NCBI GenBank assembly: GCA_002298995.1
Contig: DBMO01000071.1
Span: 1-30,894, forward strand
Source: Desulfarculales bacterium UBA696
Lineage (GTDB): Bacteria > Desulfobacterota > Syntrophobacteria > Syntrophobacterales > Syntrophobacteraceae
DNA: 30,894 nt
Direction of reading: 5' to 3'
Positions 21,569 to 28,888 of the stretch are shown piece by piece. Within the stretch, counting starts at the first letter, position 1. Each line of letters begins with the position of its first letter. The notes under the pieces were generated by a model. It had not been told where the DNA came from and made no database searches. It saw only the letters and a program-made list of their open reading frames with translations. Both the position numbers and the translations under genes were made by a program.

Positions 21569-23452
21569 TCAGGAAATCTTGCCGGCCTCACACTTAAATA
21601 CCTGTCCGACGTCGAGGACCTCGACGCAAGCGCCGGAATCCGTGCGCACGGTTCCTGCCGCCGCGCGGCACGAGCATGGTCCGATATTCAATTCCGCCTG
21701 GACCTGGAAATCCATCTTTTCGGAATCGGAAAGAATCAAACCGTAGCTTCTGCCATCAGTCACGAATATGGCCAGCCGTGGTTCGGAAGGCGTCTCGACG
21801 GACTGGAAAACCTCAGGGCCGATCAGGTCGAATTTGATATTCTTCAAATCCTTTCCAGGCATACCGAGCAGCCTTCCGGCAACACCGGCGCTAATGCTTC
21901 GAAAGAACTGCTTCACATCGGCCAAGGTGCCATAGCCGCGGTCAAAGATTTCGCGTGCTTTCTTGCCGGGGACCAGCCGGGATTTAACCAGGTTCGCAGC
22001 CGGGATTCCGTAGAGTCTTCCGGAGTAGCGAAAAATCCACAGGTCCCTCGTATCGGGCGGCTCTGATTGAGGCTCTTGCGGTCCTTCGCGCTCTTCCACC
22101 TGTTCATTTGAAGAGGCTTCGCTAGCCACGGAAATTTTCTCCAAATTCTCGACCAGCGCGGCCTTACTCATCCATTCATCACTCTGCCCTCTAAGCTCAT
22201 CCAGGGTGCGCTCAAGCCCGGCCCGGATATCTTCAAGCCTGACAACAACAGGCGATAGGGCCTCGCTCTTCCCCAGCGCGGATTCTATCTGCCGTATACG
22301 CGCCAACTGCTTGTCCGCCCTCCCGGCGGCTTCGATGAGTTGGCGGCTCGACGATTCCATCCAGGTCCTCAGTTCCAGGAGCGACCACCTGTCCGGCATT
22401 TTCCCGTAGACGTTCATAGCGGGCGAAGATGGTTCGGGCTGCACCACGGGAGCATCCACACTCACCGGAGCCAAGTCCGCCCGAGGCTCTGTCGCCCCGG
22501 TTTGCACGACCGCCGTCGCCTTTTGGCGCATCTGCCGAAAACGGCCGACGATGGCATTGATGCGCTCTTTTTCCTGCGACCCGGGAGGACCTTCGGTTAG
22601 AAGCAAATGGGCCAGAAGGCCCTGCGAGTCGCGGATCAGCTCGACTATCCGGTTGTTCGCCGATTCGGGATTTGCTCCGAGGAGCGACAGTACAGCCTTT
22701 AAAATCTTGTAAATAGTGGCCGATCCAGGAGAAATCGCAAAGGACTCCAGATCCTGCAACGCATATTCGAGCCTTCGGATGTTATCCGATGAGAACTCCC
22801 AATCGAGGCTCAGATAGGCTGCATTGAACTCCTCGACAAGCTTCGGAAGCTCTGCCTGGGGAGGGTATTTCGATTTAAATCCGGTTGGAGCGTCCGACGG
22901 GTATTGTTCGTCAGGCTGTGTTCCCGGCACATCTTTGGACGCCGTGAATTGGGGCTTGTCGTCCTTCTCGAAATCCGGCTCGGCGGCCTGCGCCAGTTTC
23001 GCTTCGACAGGAACTTCCGCCGAGTCTTCGGCCATGGATAACGAAATGGTTTCCTGCTCGGGCGGGAGAGCCTCGATCTGCTCAGCAAGTTTGGGGCCGG
23101 CAGCGGGAATAAAAAGGCTGTCAATCTCCTTGTCGATCTCTATCTGGAGGTTGTCCAGGTTGAGGGAGTCCTCAACAATTGGCTGTCCGGCAGCTTCCAC
23201 CGGAGCAAGCTCGCCAAGCTCCAACTGCTGCTCTTTAGGGGCCGGCGCGAACATATTGTCCACTTCCATGCCGATTTCCATTTCAAGGGAATCGGGTAGC
23301 TCTTCCTCCCCATTTTCCTTCCCGCCTTCCGGAGAAACTGGCTGCGCTTTTGCGGCAGGCACAAACAGATTATCTATTTCCTTGCCGACTTCCAAATCCA
23401 GCAAATCGAGGTCCACATCAGCTTCCCTGTCTTTGTCTTGCTTATCAGCCAT
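21569..23452 (-). CDS. CheW-like scaffold protein with three N-terminal 16-residue repeats
   Basis: This is a 627-residue acidic protein. Near the N-terminus three copies of L-x-[LMI]-E-[VI]-[GD]-x-E-[IV]-D-[NS]-[LM]-F-x-P-A occur at residues 18-33, 56-71 and 102-117. A Pro/Glu-rich linker follows, then a helical domain (about 195-330) and a coiled-coil stretch with KADKQLARIRQIES-type helices (about 370-450). The C-terminal ~160 residues (DLWIFRYSGRLYGIPAANLVKSR, later AIFVTDGRSYGLILSDSE) resemble a divergent CheW domain, an adaptor fold of chemosensory arrays. The ATG has AGAGGAAG ahead. Its position between the GTPase and the pseudokinase suggests a scaffold linking them. The CheW call is tentative. 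Confidence 0.7.
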   Translation of the reverse strand: MADKQDKDREADVDLDLLDLEVGKEIDNLFVPAAKAQPVSPEGGKENGEEELPDSLEMEIGMEVDNMFAPAPKEQQLELGELAPVEAAGQPIVEDSLNLDNLQIEIDKEIDSLFIPAAGPKLAEQIEALPPEQETISLSMAEDSAEVPVEAKLAQAAEPDFEKDDKPQFTASKDVPGTQPDEQYPSDAPTGFKSKYPPQAELPKLVEEFNAAYLSLDWEFSSDNIRRLEYALQDLESFAISPGSATIYKILKAVLSLLGANPESANNRIVELIRDSQGLLAHLLLTEGPPGSQEKERINAIVGRFRQMRQKATAVVQTGATEPRADLAPVSVDAPVVQPEPSSPAMNVYGKMPDRWSLLELRTWMESSSRQLIEAAGRADKQLARIRQIESALGKSEALSPVVVRLEDIRAGLERTLDELRGQSDEWMSKAALVENLEKISVASEASSNEQVEEREGPQEPQSEPPDTRDLWIFRYSGRLYGIPAANLVKSRLVPGKKAREIFDRGYGTLADVKQFFRSISAGVAGRLLGMPGKDLKNIKFDLIGPEVFQSVETPSEPRLAIFVTDGRSYGLILSDSEKMDFQVQAELNIGPCSCRAAAGTVRTDSGACVEVLDVGQVFKCEAGKIS

Positions 23453-23500
23453 TGACTTCCTCTTTGTCTATTTTTTCAGGCGGCACGCAGGCAGACGAAC

Positions 23501-24130
23501 CTATCGGCTTTTCGCCGCCAACTCTCCGCCTACCCTCTGGATTACGCTCTTGATCGTGCGCTTGCTGACCTCGCGCAGGGTCTCATAAACCCCTTCGCCG
23601 CTCACCGCGCTGGCCTCGAACCAGGGGACCTTCAGATCCAAATTGAGATCGTTCTGGAGTTCTTCTACACTCAGGAGCGGAATATTGGATTTAATGAGGT
23701 CGCGTTTGTTGTATTGCAGAACCAGCGGGACCTGCTCTATCTCCAACCCTTCCGCCTTGAGATTTTGCGCAAGGTTTTCAAGGCTTTCCACGTTTTTTTG
23801 CTTCTGAACCTTGAGCGAATCGCCGACGAAGACAACTCCATCCACCCCACGCAGCACAAGCTTTCGAGTAGTATTATACATCACCTGTCCGGGCACGGTG
23901 TAGAGCTGGATGCGGATGGTCATGTTAAGGACCCTGCCGATGCTTAGCGGCAGAAAATCGAAGAAGAGGGTCCTGTCACCCTTTGTATCTATGGTTACCA
24001 TCTTTCCGCACACCTGCTTGGACATCGATTCGTGAACGTAGAGCAGGTTGGTTGTCTTTCCGCCTCGGCCCGGGCCGTAGTAGACAATCTTGGCCTGAAT
24101 CTCGTTTTTGCTTAAATCTATGAAGGCCAC
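23501..24130 (-). CDS. MglA-type small Ras-like GTPase
   Basis: This 209-residue protein starts at GTG 24130, which shares its G with the TAG stop of the roadblock gene, so translation is coupled. The N-terminus FIDLSKNEIQAKIVYYGPGRGGKTTNLLYVH closely resembles Myxococcus MglA. P-loop GPGRGGKT spans residues 19-26, the MglA-type switch region is LYTVPGQVMYNTTRKLVLRGVDGVVFVGDSL, and the base-specificity motif is NKRDL. MglA-type GTPases set cell polarity or control assembly of surface and signalling machines and are switched off by roadblock GAPs such as MglB. The adjacent roadblock gene fits this. No known motility genes are near. Confidence 0.93.
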   Translation of the reverse strand: MAFIDLSKNEIQAKIVYYGPGRGGKTTNLLYVHESMSKQVCGKMVTIDTKGDRTLFFDFLPLSIGRVLNMTIRIQLYTVPGQVMYNTTRKLVLRGVDGVVFVGDSLKVQKQKNVESLENLAQNLKAEGLEIEQVPLVLQYNKRDLIKSNIPLLSVEELQNDLNLDLKVPWFEASAVSGEGVYETLREVSKRTIKSVIQRVGGELAAKSR

Positions 24131-24537
24131 TAGGCGATCCCCTCGGTTTCCCCTTGAATTATGTTGATCAACTGCTGGATTGCACCCACCAGTTTAAGCC
24201 TGATGAGGCCCAGAGACACATTGTCGTTAAAAAGCGTGATTACCAGATAGTCCTTTCCGAGTCTGCTGAAGTGAATATTGCGCTTGCCCCCTTTGTGGAA
24301 CATGAGGGTGAAGTCGTCTTCACCGATCAGTTTGGCTATTTCCGCCGTGGCGGCGAAATTAGCTGCCGAAAGGGCAGCCAGCGAGAAGATATCGTCCATT
24401 TCAAGGGTGCCGCAGCGCAGTATCATATTTCCGGAGAGGTCTGCAATGACAACGAGTTCGGCTCCCGAATCGAGAAGCTCCTCGGATACTATTTCTTCAA
24501 GTTTCTCGAGTTCGTTTCTTGTAAGGATCAGGCTCAT
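24130..24537 (-). CDS. Roadblock/LC7 domain protein (MglB-like)
   Basis: This 135-residue protein is a single roadblock/LC7 domain: ELVVIADLSGNMILRCGTLEMDDIFSLAALSAANFAATAEIAKLIGEDDFTLMFHKGGKRNIHFSRLGKDYLVITLF. Such proteins dimerise and bind MglA-type GTPases, where MglB is a GTPase-activating protein. Its stop codon overlaps the GTPase start by one base, which supports a direct complex. The gene is separated by 82 bp from the upstream pentapeptide-PATAN gene. Confidence 0.92.
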   Translation of the reverse strand: MSLILTRNELEKLEEIVSEELLDSGAELVVIADLSGNMILRCGTLEMDDIFSLAALSAANFAATAEIAKLIGEDDFTLMFHKGGKRNIHFSRLGKDYLVITLFNDNVSLGLIRLKLVGAIQQLINIIQGETEGIA

Positions 24538-24619
24538 TCGTTCACTTTCCCGCTTCTAGCGAATTTAAAATTGACATATGCAAGAAACATGCATCCGCAA
24601 ACATTAACCGACCGGTCGT

Positions 24620-25738
24620 TTATTCCAAAATGAGCCTCTCCATTTCCCCGAAAAGAGGATGGCCGCGGTCCAGGTCAACAAACTTCAGAGGAGCTATGAA
24701 AACATCCTCCTGCACCGCCACGGAACACATTATATCCTCGCTGTCGCTGGAATCGAATACATCGGTAACCTGGATATTATCGGAAGGGCTCAGGGTTTTG
24801 CACTCTTCATGGAGAAATTTCACCAGTGATTCCGATGCCTTTGCCTCCACCGGCATGTAATCCCTGATCTTGCGGACGAAGCCGGAGTATTTTCCATCGT
24901 ATTTTTGTTCGTCTCTCAGGCGTACTGCCTGGAGGAGGAGGTGCTCCACGGGTTTTTCGATTGAAGCGCTTACGCCGGGAGCACAAGTCCTGGTGGTGAA
25001 CTGTCCGTTCTCCCAACACAGAATCCTTAGCAGGGCCGCCTCGCCCTCCAGGCTGCCCGTAAGCGCGTGCAGGACCCGCCCGTTTCCGATGTAGATGCTC
25101 CCATTCTCGACGCCCGAGCCGACTTCGATCTCGAGGTCGGAGCGCGAGAGGCAACCGAGCTGAATGAGGTCGGAGAGCTTTATGGAGGTAATGGTGCCAC
25201 GGAAATCCGTCAGGGCCTCTTCTTCATCGTGTCTGTCAGCCCCGCGGTCAAGAATCGTCTCTGTGAGATCGGCGCCTTCGAGATTTACCAGCTTGAGATT
25301 GGCATTAGTGAGGCGCGCTCTGCGCAGATTGCTCCCTTCCAGGCTCGCCCCTTCGAGGTCCGCGCCTTCCAGGTCAGCCTCCTCGAGGTCTGCCCGCACC
25401 AGGCTTGCCCCAACCAGGGAGATGCCCCGCATGTTGGCCCCTCGAAGCCGTGTGATGTTGAAATTAGCCACATTTGCTTTCACATTCATCAGGACAGCTT
25501 CATCCAGATTCGCCCCGATGAGGTTTGCGGAATGGAGATCGGCTTTCTCGAGGTTTGCACGAAACAGATTCGAGCGCCGCAGGTTCACGTTTGAAAGATC
25601 TGCATGCCGCAGGTCTGCCTCGACAAGCCAGCCTGCGTGGGAAAGATCCATCGACGATAGATTCAGGCCCCGGAGATATGCTGGTCCCCTCCCCGCTATC
25701 ATGGCCATTAAAAGCTGATCCCGCTTGATCTCTGACAT
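24620..25738 (-). CDS. Pentapeptide-repeat protein with PATAN (DUF4388) domain
   Basis: This is a 372-residue protein. ATG 25738 is preferred because AGGTG lies nine bases upstream; a GTG at 25823-25825 would add 29 residues. From about residue 20 to 160 it is a run of A(D/N)LXX pentapeptide repeats (LVEADLRHADLSNVNLRRSNL and so on), forming a right-handed beta helix. From about 178 to 275 a PATAN/DUF4388-type domain follows (FRGTITSIKLSDLIQLGCLSRSDLEIEV, then GNGRVLHALTGSLEGEAALLRILCWENGQF), a family widespread in delta-proteobacterial signalling proteins. The tail has no known motif. It is the first gene of the five-gene operon and may localise the GTPase module. Confidence 0.88.
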   Translation of the reverse strand: MSEIKRDQLLMAMIAGRGPAYLRGLNLSSMDLSHAGWLVEADLRHADLSNVNLRRSNLFRANLEKADLHSANLIGANLDEAVLMNVKANVANFNITRLRGANMRGISLVGASLVRADLEEADLEGADLEGASLEGSNLRRARLTNANLKLVNLEGADLTETILDRGADRHDEEEALTDFRGTITSIKLSDLIQLGCLSRSDLEIEVGSGVENGSIYIGNGRVLHALTGSLEGEAALLRILCWENGQFTTRTCAPGVSASIEKPVEHLLLQAVRLRDEQKYDGKYSGFVRKIRDYMPVEAKASESLVKFLHEECKTLSPSDNIQVTDVFDSSDSEDIMCSVAVQEDVFIAPLKFVDLDRGHPLFGEMERLILE

Positions 25739-26312
25739 AAGCTCGACACCTTTTGCTCGTTCAGGATCTCCACCGGCAAGTACGCGGTCGAGTCCCCCGG
25801 CTAAATGAAATCTGCCGCTTTTCACCGCTCTTTTCGGCAGTCCCGATATGGCTGCTTTCTAAATCTCAACGGAATAATCGGCATTATCCGGATGAATTAT
25901 AAAGTTAATTACCGGATGAGAGAGCCCCGCCTTCCAGTTTGACTAGAATCTGGATACAAAATTGAAATTGGGAAGGTAATTTCGTTCTTAATCCATGGGA
26001 ATTTACGATTCAGGAATTGAGGGATTAAAAATTAAAAACCGGGTTCTCTGGATAGGTCTCCACATGCGGTACCCTTTACTCATTCGCTAAAAGTAAGTGC
26101 GGGGGGATACACCGATATAAAGGGGAACCGGATTGTAATCCTTGCCGTCGGAGTAGGTCAAAGGCAGGGAGAGACACGGCTCGTTCTTTTGAACCGGAAC
26201 AGCGGAGTGTTCGCCGGGACAATTCCGGAAGTTGTCGCATAAGCGTCGGGTTTCGCTCTTTCCGCCGCCTCTTCTAGGATTTGAGCCCCGCGATCCAACT
26301 TACATCCAGGAA
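25739..26312. other. Long gap with AT-rich words and an unstarted reading frame
   Basis: No complete gene is seen. About 25978-26040 holds GGGAATTTACGATTCAGGAATTGAGGG-like low-complexity words. On the minus strand, about 26087-26302 is open without an initiation codon and ends in a protein-like LTYSDGKDYNPVPLYIGVSP before TAG at 26087, possibly a gene remnant. An ATCCGG/CCGGAT inverted repeat lies near 25890-25917. Confidence 0.45.
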
Positions 26313-27590
26313 CTACTCTTTGTACCGTATTTTACCCATCAGCATTCCGGATATTCGCTCCGCCGTACCCATTCCCATTGTCCAGCCAAGGGTCCCATGA
26401 CCGGTGTTAAACCAGAGATTCCCGAATTTGTTGCTTCGGCCGACGTAGGGGACATTTGACGGGGTGGCCGGGCGCAGGCCCGTCCAGGGATTGAGGTTTT
26501 GCATAATCGAGTCGTGATCGAGTTTCATCCCCGAGAATACCCCCGGAAAAAGCTCCGCCGATTTTTCCACGATCGGCTTTATGCGATGGAAGGGCAAGTA
26601 GCTGTTCCAGCCCGACAGCTCGGCCGTCCCGGCTATGCGCAGATGGGTTTCGAGATTGCTGAATACGAGTTTATTCTCATCATCGGTAAGAGATACTTTC
26701 GGGGCGTGGACTTCATTTGACTCATCGAGCGGGACGCTGATGCTGTAGCCCTTTGCGGGATATATGTTCAGGAATATACCAAGCCTTCTTGCCAGAAGCG
26801 GTGAGTATGACCCCATGCACAGTACAAAATTTTCGGCCCGGCGGGCATTTTTGGAACCATCCTTTTCGGTGACCCAGACCTCGCTCACCCTACCGCCATC
26901 CGCAAGAATGTCATCCACCTGGGTGTCATAGTAAAAACGCACGCCGTACTTTGCCTCGCAGACCCTGGCGAGCGCCTGGGTAAAACTTCGCGCGTTCCCT
27001 GACTCGTCCTCCTCGGTATAGGTCCCGCCGATAATATCCTTGTTGTGCGCAAGCGTGGGCTCGATCAGGTCGATTTCCTCCTTGGTGACCGGCCGGCGCC
27101 TACAGCCGAGGCGGGTCATAAGTTCCGAGACCCTGCACGCATCCTGATACTCTTTTGCCTCCCTGTAGAAATGAAGAATCCCTAGGGATTTATGCTGATA
27201 GCTGATGCCCTCGAGTTCTCGAACTTCACGGTAAAGCTCGCGCGAGCGAAGGGCAATATCCACGATCTCCATCGTGTTTCTGTCCGCAGCCGACCTTCGG
27301 CACTCCCACAGCCATTTTCCGAGCCAGGCCCACTGCCTCCAGTCAAGCCGGGGAGTAAAATAAAGGGGGCTTTCATCCTGGAACAGCCATTTCAATACCT
27401 GCATCGGTGCACCGGGATGTGCCCAGGGCTCGGCATGAGAGACCGAAATCTGGCCTCCGTTGGCGTAGGTGGTCTCAAGGGCGGCATCGGCGCGGCGATC
27501 TACCACGCAAACGCTCTTTCCCGCCCTTGCCAGGAGGTACGCGGTTGTAACACCCGTGATCCCGGCACCAAGGACAATAACATCGCACAT
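26313..27590 (-). CDS. dadA: D-amino-acid dehydrogenase (DadA-like FAD protein)
   Basis: This 425-residue protein has the N-terminal dinucleotide fold VIVLGAGITGVTTAYLLARAGKSVCVVDRR (GxGxxG at 8-13) and TTYANGGQISVSHAEPWAHPGAPMQVLKWL, a signature of DadA. The C-terminus has LNPWTGLRPATPSNVPYVGRS and LWFNTGHGTLGWTMGMGTAERI, the FAD-binding end of the family. Length is close to E. coli DadA (432). It oxidises D-amino acids to 2-oxo acids and ammonia, passing electrons to the membrane quinone pool. It appears monocistronic, with GGGAGG ahead of the ATG and a near-consensus promoter. No alanine racemase gene is adjacent. Confidence 0.93.
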   Translation of the reverse strand: MCDVIVLGAGITGVTTAYLLARAGKSVCVVDRRADAALETTYANGGQISVSHAEPWAHPGAPMQVLKWLFQDESPLYFTPRLDWRQWAWLGKWLWECRRSAADRNTMEIVDIALRSRELYREVRELEGISYQHKSLGILHFYREAKEYQDACRVSELMTRLGCRRRPVTKEEIDLIEPTLAHNKDIIGGTYTEEDESGNARSFTQALARVCEAKYGVRFYYDTQVDDILADGGRVSEVWVTEKDGSKNARRAENFVLCMGSYSPLLARRLGIFLNIYPAKGYSISVPLDESNEVHAPKVSLTDDENKLVFSNLETHLRIAGTAELSGWNSYLPFHRIKPIVEKSAELFPGVFSGMKLDHDSIMQNLNPWTGLRPATPSNVPYVGRSNKFGNLWFNTGHGTLGWTMGMGTAERISGMLMGKIRYKE

Positions 27591-27693
27591 GATCCCTCCC
27601 TCGCCTGGCCGTAAGAGACTTTCCAGTTAATCGTCATCCCGATGGTAATTAGGTTGATATCTATTTACTGGTCATGAGTATCGACTTCTCTCT

Positions 27694-27722
27694 ATTATAA
27701 ATATTGCCGCAAATGGTGTCGA
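27694..27722 (-). promoter_or_regulatory. Sigma-70 promoter of dadA
   Basis: On the minus strand, TCGACA (27722-27717), 17 nt and TATAAT (27699-27694), about 100 nt ahead of the dadA start. Confidence 0.7.
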
Positions 27723-28066
27723 CGCCCGCAAGGATTTCCTCAATCCCGAATCTCTAAAGCCCACAACTTAATCTCCTTTATTCCTTAAATGCCTCAAACC
27801 CCCGATTCCTTCCCCTAAATCCCTAAATCCACTACGTATCTCCGCATACTTTACCTAATTTTTCGCCCTCCCTCCCTACCCCTCCCGATCGGCATGATTG
27901 GGCATGTTTTAAATTGGGGTGCTTTTTACCTGTTTTTACTGGGAACGCCCCATATCATTTTTGGTTTTGATTGATAATCTTATGGTCAGAATTTGTTCCG
28001 CTGTTTGATTGAAAAGTTTCCGCCGCTGACTCTTTGGCGCCTCCAAGTTTGACGGAAGGGCACAAA
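27723..28066. other. Gap with CCCTAAATCC-type words
   Basis: No gene is seen. About 27735-27835 is pyrimidine-rich with CCCTAAATCCCTAAATCC, the same words as near 2100. A GGAAGGG ribosome site lies just before the next gene. Confidence 0.5.
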
Positions 28067-28312
28067 ATGAACGTCACAAGAAATAGTCTCGGTTGGCTGG
28101 TAACGATGACGATCTGGATTATTGGAGCCGTCATACTCTGGGCCGTCTGGCAATATCAGAAGACCATGGCGGACCCGGCCGCTTCCTTCATTGAATTTAC
28201 AATAATGTTCGTATCGACCTTCTACATCCTCACATTGGTTCTCATTAAGGATACTGTCGATCGAGTTTTCAACGGTCCTTGTGAATTGTCCGATCCCATT
28301 CTTGAGTCCTGA
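28067..28312 (+). CDS. Small two-helix membrane protein of unknown function
   Basis: This 81-residue protein starts at ATG 28067, chosen for GGAAGGG ten bases upstream; an in-frame ATG-less extension to 28034 lacks a ribosome site. Two hydrophobic helices are clear: LVTMTIWIIGAVILWAVWQY (about 10-29) and FIEFTIMFVSTFYILTLVLI (about 42-61), joined by a short polar loop. It ends with a soluble tail of about 20 residues. A strong terminator follows 25 bp downstream, so it is probably expressed alone. No family is recognised. Confidence 0.65.
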   Translation: MNVTRNSLGWLVTMTIWIIGAVILWAVWQYQKTMADPAASFIEFTIMFVSTFYILTLVLIKDTVDRVFNGPCELSDPILES

Positions 28313-28337
28313 GAACCCCCATTTCTCCCAGAACGAG

Positions 28338-28372
28338 CCGGATGGCGCCGGCGCCATCCGGTCCGCTTTTTT
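28338..28372 (+). terminator. Perfect-palindrome terminator
   Basis: The 24-bp perfect inverted repeat 28338-28361 (half-site CCGGATGGCGCC) is followed by TCCGCTTTTTT. It ends transcription of the two-helix protein gene. Confidence 0.85.
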
Positions 28373-28443
28373 CGTCCATCACAAAAACTTTCCATCCAAC
28401 ATGCGGCGAAGCTCACGGGACTCTCTTATTCTTTAATCTTAAT

Positions 28444-28632
28444 GTGTGCCTCAAACTGGCGAAGGATGCCCGTCTTGGGACTCTGACCGGCATAGAAGTC
28501 AATACAACCAAGGGAGTTGTGACGCTTGCCGGAAAGGTCAAAGACAAGTCCGAAAAGAAACAAGCCGCAAAGATCGCCAAAAGCATCAAAGGCGTAAAAA
28601 GCGTCAAGAACGAACTTCAAGTCGTCAAGTGA
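28444..28632 (+). CDS. Short BON-domain protein, N-terminus missing or atypical
   Basis: The frame encodes LKLAKDARLGTLTGIEVNTTKGVVTLAGKVKDKSEKKQAAKIAKSIKGVKSVKNELQVVK, a clear BON domain (phospholipid- or matrix-binding fold seen in OsmY). A normal OsmY-like protein would begin with a signal peptide and a longer first helix, and these are absent. The only in-frame ATG upstream (28342) lies inside a terminator hairpin, and the GTG at 28444 used here (62 residues) has no Shine-Dalgarno. It is therefore either a 5'-truncated remnant or a gene with a frame error in its first 30 codons. A good terminator directly after it suggests a once functional gene. Confidence 0.55.
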   Translation: MCLKLAKDARLGTLTGIEVNTTKGVVTLAGKVKDKSEKKQAAKIAKSIKGVKSVKNELQVVK

Positions 28633-28653
28633 GCCAGTTTCCACGTACTATAA

Positions 28654-28691
28654 GGGCGAGATCAGCTCATTGGAACCTCGCCCATTTTTTT
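28654..28691 (+). terminator. Terminator after the BON-domain frame
   Basis: GGGCGAG and CTCGCCC arms with a 16-nt loop, followed by A and seven T. Confidence 0.8.
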
Positions 28692-28888
28692 GCTTCCCGC
28701 CTTAAACCTGCCTGACCGCCAACACGAAAGAAGCTCACCGAGGGTTATCTCCCCTGGCCTGCCGATTTTGCACTTTCATATTTGGATTAATGGACTTAAA
28801 TTCTGCTGCTGATGATTGTGGTGGATAGGCTTGGCCTGCATTATCCAAAAACCGCACAAGTCCTTCGTTACTTCAGAGGAGGGGTATC

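Noticed and set aside
22824..23588. 254-codon plus-strand frame opposite the CheW-like gene
   Set aside because: Ser/Gly/Ala-rich antisense translation of an acidic repeat region, with no ribosome site.
25067..25718. Plus-strand frames opposite the pentapeptide gene
   Set aside because: Their regular repeats are antisense reflections of the pentapeptide periodicity.
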